Origin: Pseudorhodoferax sp. Leaf265
GTDB lineage: Bacteria > Pseudomonadota > Gammaproteobacteria > Burkholderiales > Burkholderiaceae_C
Length of the DNA: 64,000 bases
Direction of reading: 5' to 3'
Assembly: GCF_001422365.1 (NCBI RefSeq)
Contig: NZ_LMMT01000038.1
Span: 321,045 to 385,044 of the forward strand
Shown here: one piece after another, positions 1 through 9,401 of the stretch
How positions within the stretch are numbered: position 1 is the first letter of the stretch
Layout of the letters: each line of letters opens with the position of its first letter
Notes under the pieces: generated by a model
Told to the model about the DNA's origin: nothing
What the model saw: only the letters and a program-made list of their open reading frames with translations
Databases searched by the model: none
Made by a program: the position numbers and the translations under genes

Positions 1-839
1 CCAGCCGCGCGGAACAAGGCCAGCAGCGCGCGTTGCGCATAGCTGGACGGCTCCACGTAGGCCACGGTCCAGTCGCGCTCGCCGCAGCGGGCGGGGTAGT
101 CGCCCTGCAGGTGCACGGCGTTGGGATCGGAGAAATCGGCCTGCAGGGCGCTGCGCCAGTCGCCACAGGCCTGGTTGCGGGCCAGCGGCACGGCGTCCGG
201 CACGACCACGCCGGTCAGCGGCGGCTCGCTCGTCACCAGCGCCGTGCCATCGGCCTGCGGTGTGAAGCGCAGGATCAGCGCCTTGAAGTTGACCAGCAGC
301 CCGTCCGGGGCGACGTTGTAGGGGCGCAGGGGCTCGTTGTCGAAGGCGGCCGGGTCGTGCGTCGGCACGTCGAAGATGCTGTTGTCCAGCACCATGTCGC
401 CGCGCACCTGGCGCACGCCGGCGGCCTGCAGTGTGCGGAAGGCGCTGTCCACGCGTTCGAGCACGAGCTTGGGATCGCCGCCGCCCTCGATGTACAGGTT
501 GCCGTGCAGCACGCCATCGGCGACGGGGCCATCGGCATAAAAGCGCGTCTTCCAGGTGAAGCCGGGGCCGAGCTGGTCCAGCGCGGCCAGCGTGGTCACC
601 ATCTTCATGACCGAGGCCGGGTTCATCGCCGCATCCACGCGGTGGGCCAGCCGCGGCGCGGTGTCGTCCAGTGGTTGCACGAGGAAGGCCACGGCGTCGC
701 GCGGCACCTTGGCTTGTGCCAAGGCGGTGGCCACGGCGGGCGGCAGCGGGCGCTCCGCACCAGGCGGGGCTGCCGCGCTGGGCAGGCTCAACATCCAACC
801 CGCCAGCAGCGGGACCAGCCGGGAGAAGGGCAAGCGCAT
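1..839 (-). CDS. dacB: D-alanyl-D-alanine carboxypeptidase/endopeptidase (PBP4, DacB), 3' end outside window
   Basis: This is a periplasmic serine peptidase of the S13 (PBP4) family that trims or cleaves D-Ala cross-links in peptidoglycan. The reading frame runs from an ATG at 839 to the window edge, giving about 279 residues. It has an N-terminal hydrophobic signal peptide (about residues 1-23) and the active-site SxxK tetrad inside NPASVMK, with Ser76 and Lys79. The long insert between the SxxK and SxN motifs, typical of PBP4, follows with the sequence GNLYIEGGGDPKLV near residue 110. The SxN and KTG motifs would lie beyond the edge, so completeness cannot be judged. It is divergent from tsaB with 41 bp between the two starts. 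Family assignment is confident. Confidence 0.9.
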   Translation of the reverse strand, partial: MRLPFSRLVPLLAGWMLSLPSAAAPPGAERPLPPAVATALAQAKVPRDAVAFLVQPLDDTAPRLAHRVDAAMNPASVMKMVTTLAALDQLGPGFTWKTRFYADGPVADGVLHGNLYIEGGGDPKLVLERVDSAFRTLQAAGVRQVRGDMVLDNSIFDVPTHDPAAFDNEPLRPYNVAPDGLLVNFKALILRFTPQADGTALVTSEPPLTGVVVPDAVPLARNQACGDWRSALQADFSDPNAVHLQGDYPARCGERDWTVAYVEPSSYAQRALLALFRAA

Positions 840-880
840 GGCGCGCGAGTCTACCGGCGGCCCATCGGATAATCCTGGCC

Positions 881-1600
881 ATGCTCCCCGTTTCTTCCAG
901 CCTGCGCCTGCTGGCATTCGACACCAGCACCGAGAGCCTGTCGGTGGCGGTCAGCGATGGCGCGCGCGTGCTGGAGCGCAGCGGCCCCGGCGGTGCACAG
1001 GCGTCCACCACGCTGCTGCCCATGGTGCTGGACCTGCTGCGCCAGGCCGGCCTGGGGCTGGCGCAACTCGATGCCATTGCCTTCGGCTGCGGGCCGGGTT
1101 CGTTCACGGGCTTGCGCACCGCCTGTGCAGTGGCCCAGGGGCTGGCGTTCGGCACGCGGGCCCAGCGCCCAGAAGGCGTGCCGCTGCTGCCGGTCGATAC
1201 GCTGCTGGCCGTGGCCGACGAGGCGCGGCAGATGGCCGGGGTGACCGAGGTCGTGGCCGCGCTGGACGCCCGCATGAACGAGGTCTATGCCGGCCATTAC
1301 CGCTTCGCGGAAGGCCATTGGTTGCAGGATGGCGATTTCGACCTGCTGGCGCCCGAGGCGCTGACGGTGCCCGATGGCTGGACGCTGGCCGGCAATGCGG
1401 GTGCGGCCTACGGCGGACGCCTGGCCGGCGCGCCGGGCCTGGCCGTGCTGCCGCTGGCCACCGCCATGCTGCGGGTGGCGCCGCAGCTGCTGGCCGCAGG
1501 CCTGGCCGTGCCGGCCGAGCAGGCGCTGCCCCGCTATGTGCGCAACAAGGTCGCCAAGACCACGGCGGAGCGCTTGGCCGAAAAGGCTGCCACGCCGTGA
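881..1600 (+). CDS. tsaB: tRNA threonylcarbamoyladenosine biosynthesis protein TsaB
   Basis: TsaB is the ASKHA-fold partner of TsaD in the cytoplasmic complex that makes the t6A modification at position 37 of ANN-decoding tRNAs. The 239-residue product starts at ATG 881, giving the expected N-terminus with FDTSTESLSVAV at residues 13-24. The family motif FGCGPGSFTGLRT lies at 68-80. The frame is open upstream, but that part overlaps dacB on the other strand and does not resemble the family. The stop overlaps the GTG start of rimI, so the two are probably translationally coupled. tsaB-rimI adjacency is common in Proteobacteria. Confidence 0.93.
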   Translation: MLPVSSSLRLLAFDTSTESLSVAVSDGARVLERSGPGGAQASTTLLPMVLDLLRQAGLGLAQLDAIAFGCGPGSFTGLRTACAVAQGLAFGTRAQRPEGVPLLPVDTLLAVADEARQMAGVTEVVAALDARMNEVYAGHYRFAEGHWLQDGDFDLLAPEALTVPDGWTLAGNAGAAYGGRLAGAPGLAVLPLATAMLRVAPQLLAAGLAVPAEQALPRYVRNKVAKTTAERLAEKAATP

Positions 1601-2067
1601 GCGCGCTGCCGGAACTGACGGGCGAGGCCCGCTTCGAGCCCATGACCGAGGACTGGCTGTCGGCGGTCGTCGCCATCGAGCAGCAGGCCTACACCCATCC
1701 GTGGACGCGCCGCAACTTCCAGGACGCACTGGCGTCCGGCTACCAGGCGCAGGTGTTGCTGGGCGACTCCGAGGTCCTGGGCTACTTCATCGCGATGAAG
1801 GGGGTGGATGAGGTGCACTTGCTCAACATCACGGTGGCGCCGAGCCAGCAGCGCCGCGGCTGGGCCCGCCTGATGCTCGATGCGCTGTGCCTGTGGTCGC
1901 GCGGCCAGCGTGCGCAGTGGCTGTGGCTGGAGGTGCGCGTGAGCAACCTGCGCGCGTTCCAGATCTACGCGGCCTATGGCTTTCGGCGCGTGGGCCAGCG
2001 CAAGGGCTACTACCCGGAGTCGGCGTTCAAGCGCGAAGACGCCATCGTCATGAGTCTGCAACTGTGA
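1597..2067 (+). CDS. rimI: Ribosomal protein bS18-alanine N-acetyltransferase RimI
   Basis: This is a GNAT-family acetyltransferase that uses acetyl-CoA to acetylate the N-terminal alanine of ribosomal protein S18. It has 156 residues from a GTG start at 1597, which overlaps the tsaB stop in the arrangement GTGA. The acetyl-CoA binding loop is visible as VAPSQQRRGWARL (the usual RxxGxG/A pattern), followed by LEVRVSNLRAFQIYAAYGF, which is typical of the RimI C-terminal half. The next gene, a uracil-DNA glycosylase, starts 13 bp after the stop, so the three probably form one operon. Confidence 0.92.
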   Translation: MSALPELTGEARFEPMTEDWLSAVVAIEQQAYTHPWTRRNFQDALASGYQAQVLLGDSEVLGYFIAMKGVDEVHLLNITVAPSQQRRGWARLMLDALCLWSRGQRAQWLWLEVRVSNLRAFQIYAAYGFRRVGQRKGYYPESAFKREDAIVMSLQL

Positions 2068-2080
2068 GCGTGCGCTGCTG

Positions 2081-2935
2081 ATGGCCCTGGAACTCGATGC
2101 ACGCCAGCGCGCGATGCTGGAAGAGATGCATGTGCGCGTCTGGTGGCCGCAGGCGCCGGCCGTGGTGCCCGCAGAGCCGCCTGCGGCCGTGGCCGCACCC
2201 GTCGCGCCACCGCCCGCGGTGGCACGGCCCGCGCCTGTCGTGGCGGCGGCCATGCCTGTGGCTGCCGTGCCCCTGTCGGCTACGGTGCCGGCCGACGACG
2301 GCCGCGCCGCCGCCATTGCCGCCATGGACTGGTCCGCACTGCAGCTGTCCGTGGCGGGCTGCGAGGCGTGCAAGCTCTGCGGCACGCGCAAGAACACCGT
2401 GTTCGGCGTCGGCCCGGTGGCGCCCGGAGCGGATGCGCCGCCGCGCGTCGACTGGCTCATCGTCGGCGAGGCGCCTGGCGAGCAGGAAGACCTGCGCGGC
2501 GAGCCCTTCGTCGGCCAGGCCGGCAAGCTGCTGGACAACATGCTGCGCGCCGTCGGCGTGAGCCGGCATGGCGAGGTGCGGGGCGCGCAGGCGGCCTTCA
2601 TCGTCAACGTGCTCAAGTGCCGCCCGCCCGGCAACCGCAATCCCGCGCTCGACGAGGTGGCGCAGTGCGAGCCCTTTCTGAAGCGCCAGATCGCGCTGCT
2701 GCAGCCCAGGCTCATCCTGGCCGTGGGCCGCTTCGCCGTGCAGTCGCTGCTGGCCGGCAGCGTGCCCGACGTGCAGACCCAGCCGCTGGGCCGGCTGCGC
2801 GGCAAGGTCTACCGCTACGAGGGCGTGCCCGTGGTCGTGAGCTACCACCCGGCCTATCTGTTGCGCAGCCTGCCCGAGAAAGCCAAGGCCTGGGCCGACC
2901 TGTGCCTGGCGATGGAAACGCTCAGGTCGCCGTGA
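2081..2935 (+). CDS. Uracil-DNA glycosylase, family 4 type (Fe-S)
   Basis: This enzyme removes uracil from DNA to start base-excision repair. The 284-residue protein has motif 1 GEAPGEQED at 129-137 and a C-terminal SYHPAYLLR motif near 260-268, both characteristic of the thermostable-type family 4 enzymes. Cysteines C94/C97/C100 (CEACKLC), C180 and C196 include the four expected ligands of a [4Fe-4S] cluster. The first 85 residues are an alanine/proline-rich extension absent from minimal family members and of unknown role. The gene follows rimI closely, and its 3' end overlaps the convergent EamA gene by 14 bp. Confidence 0.92.
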   Translation: MALELDARQRAMLEEMHVRVWWPQAPAVVPAEPPAAVAAPVAPPPAVARPAPVVAAAMPVAAVPLSATVPADDGRAAAIAAMDWSALQLSVAGCEACKLCGTRKNTVFGVGPVAPGADAPPRVDWLIVGEAPGEQEDLRGEPFVGQAGKLLDNMLRAVGVSRHGEVRGAQAAFIVNVLKCRPPGNRNPALDEVAQCEPFLKRQIALLQPRLILAVGRFAVQSLLAGSVPDVQTQPLGRLRGKVYRYEGVPVVVSYHPAYLLRSLPEKAKAWADLCLAMETLRSP

Positions 2936-3815
2936 CGGCGCGCCGCTCGGGCCACAGCACCGATGCGATCGCCACCACCATGAGACCCATGGCGGCCCAG
3001 TCCTGCCAGTGCAGCGCCTCGCCCAACCACCAGGCGCCACTGAACACGCCGAGGATGGGGATCAGCATCACCCCCAGCGTGGAGGCCACGGGCGGCAGGG
3101 CGCGCGCCAGCGAGAACCAGACCACCTGCGCCAGCGCGAAGATCAGCACGCCGTTGTAGAGGATGGCGCCCCAGACGGGTGGGGTCGGCGCCATCCAGCG
3201 TTCGCGCTCGAACAGGAAGGACAGCACGCTCATGATGCAGGCACTCATGGCCGTCATCCAGAACACCAGCGCGGGCGTGGAGATGGGAAGGGTGTGGCGC
3301 CGCATCTTCTGCGTGCCGATGGCCCAGGTGGCGGCGCCTGCCAGCGCCAGCAGCACACCGATCGGCCGGCCTGCCATGTTGGACAGTTCGTGCCAGAGCA
3401 GCAGCAACACGCCCAGCGCTGCCGCAGCCACGCCGCTCCACGCACGTGCCCGCAGCCGTTCGCCGAAGAACAGCGCGCCGAACACGGCCGAGAAGATCGG
3501 CATCGAGTAGCCCAGGATGGCCGCGCGCCCGCTGGACAGTGCTTGCACCGCCAGCACCATCAACGCATGCCAGACGAACATGTTGGTCACGCCCAGCCAG
3601 AACAGTTCGCCCCAGTATGTGCGCGGCACGGCCAGTGGCGTGCGCAGTGCCAACAGGCCCAGGCCCAGCAGCGGCACGCCGATCCACAGCGAGATGACGC
3701 GGAAGGTGATCGCCGGGTAGCCCGTCACGCCGATCTTCATGACCGGCCAGTTCAGCCCCCAGACGACCGTGAGCGCCACCAGCATGGCGGCTTGTCTCGT
3801 GCTCAGTGCCTGCAT
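2922..3815 (-). CDS. EamA/RhaT-family (DMT superfamily) transporter
   Basis: This is an inner-membrane protein with two EamA repeats and about ten predicted hydrophobic helices, of the drug/metabolite transporter superfamily. Members export amino acids or other small metabolites; the substrate cannot be told from sequence. The start at 3815 gives [20 protein letters not shown], a good first helix; the frame extends upstream but runs over pyrF in antisense. The product is 297 residues, the normal length. The gene is divergent from pyrF (42 bp) and converges on the glycosylase gene with a short 3' overlap. Confidence 0.88.
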   Translation of the reverse strand: MQALSTRQAAMLVALTVVWGLNWPVMKIGVTGYPAITFRVISLWIGVPLLGLGLLALRTPLAVPRTYWGELFWLGVTNMFVWHALMVLAVQALSSGRAAILGYSMPIFSAVFGALFFGERLRARAWSGVAAAALGVLLLLWHELSNMAGRPIGVLLALAGAATWAIGTQKMRRHTLPISTPALVFWMTAMSACIMSVLSFLFERERWMAPTPPVWGAILYNGVLIFALAQVVWFSLARALPPVASTLGVMLIPILGVFSGAWWLGEALHWQDWAAMGLMVVAIASVLWPERRAVTAT

Positions 3816-3857
3816 AGGCGGCCGATGGTAGCGGGGGTCGGTTCTTACAATCGCGGC

Positions 3858-4700
3858 ATGACCTTCCTCGACATGCTGCGCGGTGCCGAGCAGCGCAATG
3901 GCTCGCTGCTCTGTGTGGGCCTGGACCCGGACCCGGCCCGCTTTCCCGGTGCGCTGCGCGGCGACGCCAGCCGCATCCACGATTTCTGCGCCGCGATCGT
4001 CGACGCCACGGCCGACCTGGCCATCGCCTTCAAGCCGCAGATCGCCTACTTCGCCGCGCACCGCGCCGAAGACCAGCTCGAACGCCTGATTTCCCACATC
4101 CGCCGCGCCGCGCCGCATGTGCCCGTGATCCTGGACGCCAAGCGTGGCGACATCGGCTCGACCGCCGAGCAATACGCCATCGAGGCCTTCGAGCGCTACG
4201 GTGCCGACGCGGTCACGCTGTCGCCCTTCATGGGCTTCGATTCGGTCGATCCGTACCTGCGGCGCGAAGGCAAGGGCGCCTTCCTGCTGTGCCGCACCTC
4301 CAACCCCGGGGGCGACGACCTTCAGAACCAGAGCCTGGCCAGCGTGAACGGCCAGCCGCGCATGTACGAACACATCGCGCAATTGGCGCAGGGCCCCTGG
4401 AACCGCAATGGGCAACTGGGTCTGGTGGTGGGTGCCACCTACCCATCCGAACTGGAGCGGGTGCGTGCGCTGGCACCCTCGGTGCCGCTGTTGATCCCGG
4501 GCGTCGGTGCGCAGGGCGGTGACGCGCAGGCCACGGTGCGTGCGGCGTGGCGTGGCGATGCTGCACAGACCACCGGGCCGGTGGTGGTCAGCTCATCTCG
4601 GGCGATCCTGTATGCGTCGTCGGGCGACGACTTTGCCGCGGCTGCGCGGCAGGAAGCCATGCGCACACGCGATGTGCTGCACGCGGCGCGTGCCGTCTGA
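3858..4700 (+). CDS. pyrF: Orotidine 5'-phosphate decarboxylase
   Basis: This enzyme catalyses the last step of de novo UMP synthesis, decarboxylating OMP. The 280-residue protein belongs to the longer 'type 2' OMP decarboxylase group. The N-terminal LCVGLDPDP substrate-binding motif is at about 18-26, the catalytic Asp-Lys-Asp network is in [11 protein letters not shown] (Lys95), and a late [12 protein letters not shown] segment is consistent with phosphate binding. The start at 3858 was chosen because it gives the canonical MTFLDML N-terminus. It converges on lrgB, with 3 bp between the stops. Confidence 0.95.
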   Translation: MTFLDMLRGAEQRNGSLLCVGLDPDPARFPGALRGDASRIHDFCAAIVDATADLAIAFKPQIAYFAAHRAEDQLERLISHIRRAAPHVPVILDAKRGDIGSTAEQYAIEAFERYGADAVTLSPFMGFDSVDPYLRREGKGAFLLCRTSNPGGDDLQNQSLASVNGQPRMYEHIAQLAQGPWNRNGQLGLVVGATYPSELERVRALAPSVPLLIPGVGAQGGDAQATVRAAWRGDAAQTTGPVVVSSSRAILYASSGDDFAAAARQEAMRTRDVLHAARAV

Positions 4701-4703
4701 GCT

Positions 4704-5429
4704 TCAGAGCCAGCGGAACACCAGCGGGATCAGCAGCGAAGCCAGCACCACCTGCAGGCCCAGCGCCAGCCCGGCGTAGGCGCCCGCATCGGCGTCGACC
4801 TGCAGTGCACGTGCCGCGCCGATGCCGTGGGCAGCCGTGCCGAGCGCGAAGCCGCGCGCCCGCCAGCCGGCTGGGTCGCGCGCGATGCGCAGCCCATCGA
4901 ACAGGTACTTGCCGCTCAGCGCGCCGACCAGCCCGGTGATCACCGCGAACACGGCCGCCAATGCCGGGATGCCGCCGATGGCCTGGGCCACGCCCATGGC
5001 CACCGGCGCGGTGACCGACTTGGGCGCCATCGACAACACCACGTCGGCCGGCAGGTCGAGCGCGCGGCCCAGCACCACGGCCGTGGCACTGGCAGCCCCG
5101 CCACCGGCCAGCGCGGCCAGCAGCAGCCGGCCCCAGCGCTGGCGCAGTTCGGCACGGCGCTGCCACAGCGGCCAGCCCAGCGCCACGACGGCTGGGCCCA
5201 GCAGGAAGTGGATGAACTGCGCGCCCGCGAAGTAGGTCGGGTAGGGCAGGCGCGTGACCAGCAGCACCGCGCCGATGCACAGCACGCTCCACAGCACCGG
5301 ATTGGCCCAGGGCGCATGGTCCAGCCGGGCATAGGCGGCCTGGGCCAGCACGTAGACCACGAGCGTGGCCGTCAGCCCGAACAGCGGCGTGGCGGACAGG
5401 TAGACCCAGAGTTCGACGAACTGCGCCAT
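4704..5429 (-). CDS. lrgB: LrgB/CidB-family membrane protein
   Basis: This is an integral inner-membrane protein of the LrgB family, first described as the antiholin partner of LrgA in murein hydrolase control; homologues have also been linked to transport of small organic acids. The 241-residue product has multiple hydrophobic helices and the family segments KSVTAPVAMGVAQAIGG and LAAVFAVITGLVGA. The start at 5429 follows the lrgA stop by 8 bp, so the two are co-transcribed. The actual physiological role in this organism is not evident from the window. Confidence 0.9.
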   Translation of the reverse strand: MAQFVELWVYLSATPLFGLTATLVVYVLAQAAYARLDHAPWANPVLWSVLCIGAVLLVTRLPYPTYFAGAQFIHFLLGPAVVALGWPLWQRRAELRQRWGRLLLAALAGGGAASATAVVLGRALDLPADVVLSMAPKSVTAPVAMGVAQAIGGIPALAAVFAVITGLVGALSGKYLFDGLRIARDPAGWRARGFALGTAAHGIGAARALQVDADAGAYAGLALGLQVVLASLLIPLVFRWL

Positions 5430-5437
5430 GGCTTCTC

Positions 5438-5785
5438 CTACTTCGGTGGGCGCCGGCGCCCTGCGTACAACACCAACGCCGTCACGGCCAGCCCGACCCA
5501 GGTGGACACCACCAGCACCACCAGCATGCGGCCGCCGTATTGCGCCAGCAGCCGCAGGTGCACGATCACGCCGACGCCGACCGGCACGAACAGCAGCGAC
5601 AGATGCGAGAGCAGGAAATCGGCGCAGGCGGCGACCGGCGTGCGCACCGGTTCCCAGCGCAGGGCCACGAGCAGCAACACCATGCCGATCACAGGGCCGG
5701 GAAAGGGCAGGTGCAGGCCACGCGCGAGCAACTCGCCCGCCGACTGCAGGGCCAGCAACCAGGCCAGTCCGCGCAAGGGGATCAT
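5438..5785 (-). CDS. lrgA: CidA/LrgA-family (holin-like) membrane protein
   Basis: A short hydrophobic protein (115 residues) of the CidA/LrgA family with four predicted membrane helices, including the family motif LHLPFPGPVIGMVLLL near residues 24-39. It normally works with LrgB. Its ATG at 5785 overlaps the stop codon of the truncated ATPase upstream (ATGA), so ribosomes finishing that frame could re-initiate here. A longer upstream extension in the same frame overlaps the ATPase gene and is not expected in the family. Confidence 0.88.
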   Translation of the reverse strand: MIPLRGLAWLLALQSAGELLARGLHLPFPGPVIGMVLLLVALRWEPVRTPVAACADFLLSHLSLLFVPVGVGVIVHLRLLAQYGGRMLVVLVVSTWVGLAVTALVLYAGRRRPPK

Positions 5786-6866
5786 GGTGTCGCGAACCAG
5801 TGGTGGAGATCGAGACCGCCGGTGCCGAGCACCATGGGCCTGGCCTTGGAGCGGCCCACGCGGAACGCATCGAGCCCGGAGACATTGCCGTGCTGCCGGC
5901 CGCTCTTGACCCCCAGCGCGAACAGCTCCTTGCCATCGGGCAGCACGTAGTCGACCTCGCGGCCGGCCTCGCGCCAGTCGTACAGCGCGGGTTGCGTGCT
6001 GCTGTGCGTGAGCCGGCGCGCCAGCAGTTCGGCGCCCACGGCGCTCTCGACCAGGCGGCCCCATTGATCGGGTGTGGCGCGCAGCTGCGCGAAGCCCCAG
6101 CCTTCGGCGACGGCCAGCGCGCCCATCAACGCCGTGTTGTAGACCTGCAGCTTGGGGCTGGAGGCGCGCTGGCGCAGCGCCTTGCCGGAATACTTCTGCA
6201 GCCCGCAGACCATGCCCGCGCCTTCCAGCAGTTCCAGGTAATGCGCCAGCGTGGTGGTGTTGCCGGCATCGGCCAGCTGGCCCATCAGCTTCTGGCAGCT
6301 CAGCACCTGGCCGCTGTAGCGGCAGGCCAGGTCGAACAGCCGGCGCAGCAGCGCCGGCTTTTGCACCGGGGCCGTCAGCAGCACGTCCTTGCTGATGGGG
6401 GTCTCGATCAGTGCGTCTCGGATGTAGGCGGCCCAGCGCATCTCGTCGTGCACCAGCGGCGCGGCGCCCGGGTAGCCGCCGAAGAAGATGTATTGCTCCA
6501 GCGTGAAATCGAAGGCTTCACGCATCTCGGTGTAGCGCCAGTGGCCCAGGCGCGTGGTCTCGAAGCGGCCGGCCATGCTTTCGGTCAGGCCGCGGGCGAC
6601 CAGCAGCAACGCGGAGCCCAGTACCACGGCCCGCACGTCGCGGCCGGCGGCCGTGTCTTCGTCCCACAGGCGCTTGACCTCTTCGGTCCAGCCGGGAAGC
6701 TTTTGCACCTCGTCGAGAACCAGGATGCAGCTGCCGGCCTGCGCGGCCAACGCGCGTGCGGTTTCCCATTGCGCGGCCAGCCAACTTGATCCTTGCAGGC
6801 CAGGGCTGTCGGCGCTGACACTGTGCTGCGCAACGCTGTCGGATGTCAGTGCCACCAGCGCGTAAA
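5782..6866 (-). pseudogene. 5'-truncated AAA ATPase (ATP-binding DUF4143-type protein)
   Basis: This frame resembles the AAA_14/DUF4143 family of predicted P-loop ATPases. It keeps the Walker B segment CILVLDEVQKLPGW, the GSALLL sensor-like segment, the DUF4143 domain (about the last 190 residues, including GNTTTLAHYLELLEGAGM) and a nuclease-like end (WREAGREVDYV...VKSGR). The N-terminal part with the Walker A loop (normally GxxxxGKTT in the first 40-50 residues) is missing. The homologous region begins at about SVSADSPGLQGSSW, only some 40 bases after the glcD stop. The first in-frame GTG is at 6855, with no ATG and no convincing ribosome site. The rest of the frame is open down to an ATGA overlap with lrgA. 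I therefore call it a truncated remnant, possibly still translated. Confidence 0.7.
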
Positions 6867-8336
6867 TCAAAAACGGGGCAGGTCCGGGTGCGCGATCTTG
6901 CCGCCGCGCACCAGCATCTTTCCGTACTCGGCGCAGCGGTTCAGCGTGGGAATCACCTTGCCGGGGTTCAGCAGGCCCTTGGGGTCGAAGGCATGCTTGA
7001 TGCCGAACATCTGCGCGTTCTCCTCGGCGGAGAACTGCACGCACATGCTGTTGAGCTTTTCCACGCCCACGCCGTGCTCGCCGGTCACGGTGCCGCCCAT
7101 GGCCACGCTGGTCTCCAGGATGTCGGCGCCGAACAGCTCGCAGCGGTGCAGCTGGTCAGGGTCGTTGGCATCGAACAGGATCAGCGGGTGCAGGTTGCCG
7201 TCGCCCGCATGGAACACGTTGGCGCAGCGCAGGCCGTACTTCTTCTCCATCTCGGCGATGGCAAGCAGGATGTCGGCCAGCTGCTTGCGCGGAATGGTCG
7301 AGTCCATGCACATGTAGTCGGGACTGATGCGGCCCGAGGCCGGGAAGGCGTTTTTGCGGCCACTCCAGAAGCGCAGGCGCTCGGCCTCGTTCTGGCTCAC
7401 GGCAATCGCCGTGGCGCCGCAGCCGCGCAGCACGTCGCTCATGCGGCCGATCTCCTCCTCGACCTCCTCGGGCGTGCCGTCGCTCTCGCACAGCAGGATG
7501 GCCTCGGCCGTGAGGTCGTAGCCGGCGCGCACGAAATCCTCCACGGCGGCCGTCATCGGCTTGTCCATCATCTCCAGGCCGGCCGGGATGATGCCGGCCG
7601 CGATCACGGCGGCCACCGCATCGCCGGCTTTGCGCATGTCGTCGAAGCTGGCCATGATGCAGCGCGCAAGCATGGGCTTGGGCACGAGCCTGACCGTGAC
7701 CTCGGTGGCCACGGCCAGCATGCCTTCGGAGCCGATGGCCAGGGCCAGCAGGTCCAGTCCGGGGCTGTCCAGCGCCGAGCCGCCGAAGGAGACGGGCTCG
7801 CCCTCGGCCGTGAAGCCGCTGATCTGCAGCACGTTGTGCACGGTCAGCCCGTACTTGAGGCAATGCACGCCGCCCGAGTTCTCCGCCACGTTGCCGCCGA
7901 TGGTGCAGGCAATCTGGCTGGACGGGTCGGGTGCGTAGTACAGGCCGTGCGGCGCGGCGGCCTCGCTGATGGCCAGGTTGCGCACACCGCATTGCACGAC
8001 GGCCGTGCGGCTGACCGGGTCCATCCTGAGGATCTTGTTGAACTTGGCCATGGACAGCGTGACGCCCTGGGCGTGCGGCATGGCGCCGCCCGACAGGCCG
8101 GTGCCGGCGCCGCGCGCGACCACGGGCACGCCCAGCGCATGGCAGGTCTTGAGCACGGCCTGCACCTGTTCGTAGGTTTCGGGCAGCGCCACGGCCATGG
8201 GACGCTGCCGGTAGGCCGTGAGCCCGTCGCATTCGTAAGGCGTGGTGTCCTCGGGCTGCGACAACAGGGCGTGGGCGGGCAGCACGCGGCGCAGCGCGGC
8301 CAGGGTCTCGGCAGGGGCGGATGCAAGGGCGGCCAT
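6867..8336 (-). CDS. glcD: FAD-linked oxidase, glycolate oxidase subunit GlcD type
   Basis: This is a 489-residue flavoprotein of the PCMH/FAD_binding_4 family that oxidises 2-hydroxyacids such as glycolate or D-lactate. The FAD-binding motif VPVVARGAGTGLSGGAMPHAQG lies near residues 70-91, and the C-terminal FAD-oxidase domain has the metal/substrate-site segments HAGDGNLHPLILFD and GTVTGEHGVGVEK. The C-terminus GLLNPGKVIPT is complete. Start 8336 gives MAALASAPAETL; the open frame reaching to about 10172 is antisense to psd and the LysR gene. The usual glcE and glcF subunit genes are not adjacent, so it may act alone as a D-2-hydroxyacid dehydrogenase. Confidence 0.9.
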   Translation of the reverse strand: MAALASAPAETLAALRRVLPAHALLSQPEDTTPYECDGLTAYRQRPMAVALPETYEQVQAVLKTCHALGVPVVARGAGTGLSGGAMPHAQGVTLSMAKFNKILRMDPVSRTAVVQCGVRNLAISEAAAPHGLYYAPDPSSQIACTIGGNVAENSGGVHCLKYGLTVHNVLQISGFTAEGEPVSFGGSALDSPGLDLLALAIGSEGMLAVATEVTVRLVPKPMLARCIMASFDDMRKAGDAVAAVIAAGIIPAGLEMMDKPMTAAVEDFVRAGYDLTAEAILLCESDGTPEEVEEEIGRMSDVLRGCGATAIAVSQNEAERLRFWSGRKNAFPASGRISPDYMCMDSTIPRKQLADILLAIAEMEKKYGLRCANVFHAGDGNLHPLILFDANDPDQLHRCELFGADILETSVAMGGTVTGEHGVGVEKLNSMCVQFSAEENAQMFGIKHAFDPKGLLNPGKVIPTLNRCAEYGKMLVRGGKIAHPDLPRF

Positions 8337-8419
8337 GGTCTCTTTCGTCGGGCGACCGACTGTATCGCCAGGTGGCGGCCGTGCGGCTGAGGAATGTTCA
8401 AGCGCCGCGTGAAGCGGCT

Positions 8420-9313
8420 TCAGGCCAGCGCCTGGCGCAACCAGTCGGAGAAGGCCGCGCACTCCCAGCGGTCCATGGTGCCAGTGCGCCAGCACAGGTA
8501 GTGCGCATGCGGGCTGGGCACGCTCTCGGTGAACGTGGGCGTGGTGCCGATGCGCACCAGGGCTCCGCTGTCCAGCCAGGGCGCGGCCAGCTTGAGCCGC
8601 ACCAGCGCGATGCCCATGCCGGCCGCAGCCGCGTCGCACATGAGGCCGACGTCGTTGAACTGCGAGCCTTCGCCGGGCTCGGGCCAATCCAGCTTGCGGG
8701 CCACGAACCAGGTGCGCCAGGGGTCGAGCGCCGAGCGCAGCAGGCGCTGGCCTTCGAGGTCTTCGGCCTGGGTGAAGGGGCCACCGGCCTCGCGCAGGTA
8801 GCTGGGCGCGGCCAGCGGCGTGACCTCGTCGCGCGCCAGCAGCAGATGCTCCACATCGGCGTAGCGGCCGGCGCCGAAGCGCACCATGAGGTCGGCATCT
8901 TCGGCCACCACGTCCAGCAGCGGGATGCTGACCTGCAGCAGCAGGTCGATCTCGGGGTAGGCCTCGGTGAACTGGCGCAGCCGTGGGATCAGGATGGCGC
9001 GCGCGAAGGTCGGCGTCACGGCCAGGCGCAGCTTGCGCTTGCCCGGAGCCGGTTGGGCGCCCGGAAAGCGGCCCAGCATGGCCAGGCCCTCGCGCACATG
9101 GGCCAGGTACTCGCTGCCCTCGGTGGTCAGCGAGAAGTCTGCGCGGCCGAACAGCTTGGTGCCGATGCTTTGCTCCAGCTGGCGCACGCGGTGGCTGACG
9201 GCGCTGGGCGTGACGCAGAGTTCGTCGGCCGCCAGCGTGACGCTGCGCAGCCGCGCCAGCGCCTCGAAGGTCAGCAGGCACTGGATCGGCGGAATGCGGG
9301 CGGTGGCGGCCAT
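8420..9313 (-). CDS. LysR-family transcriptional regulator (GcvA-like)
   Basis: A 297-residue LysR-type regulator with an N-terminal winged helix-turn-helix (LTFEALARLRSVTLAADELCVTPSAVSHRVRQLE, given here as residues 13-46) and a C-terminal periplasmic-binding-like effector domain. The pattern 'TPSAVSHRVRQLE' is typical of the GcvA/AmpR-like branch. It lies just downstream of nothing obvious on its own strand; its start is 88 bp from the divergent psd gene and its stop is 83 bp upstream of glcD, which could be a target. The effector is unknown. Confidence 0.88.
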   Translation of the reverse strand: MAATARIPPIQCLLTFEALARLRSVTLAADELCVTPSAVSHRVRQLEQSIGTKLFGRADFSLTTEGSEYLAHVREGLAMLGRFPGAQPAPGKRKLRLAVTPTFARAILIPRLRQFTEAYPEIDLLLQVSIPLLDVVAEDADLMVRFGAGRYADVEHLLLARDEVTPLAAPSYLREAGGPFTQAEDLEGQRLLRSALDPWRTWFVARKLDWPEPGEGSQFNDVGLMCDAAAAGMGIALVRLKLAAPWLDSGALVRIGTTPTFTESVPSPHAHYLCWRTGTMDRWECAAFSDWLRQALA

Positions 9314-9401
9314 CGTCCGATTGTCGTTGCAGCCGCTGGCCTACGTGCTGCCCCAGGGCGCCCGCTACACTCGAAGACGTCCCGAGGAAGAGAGTGCCCA
9401 C

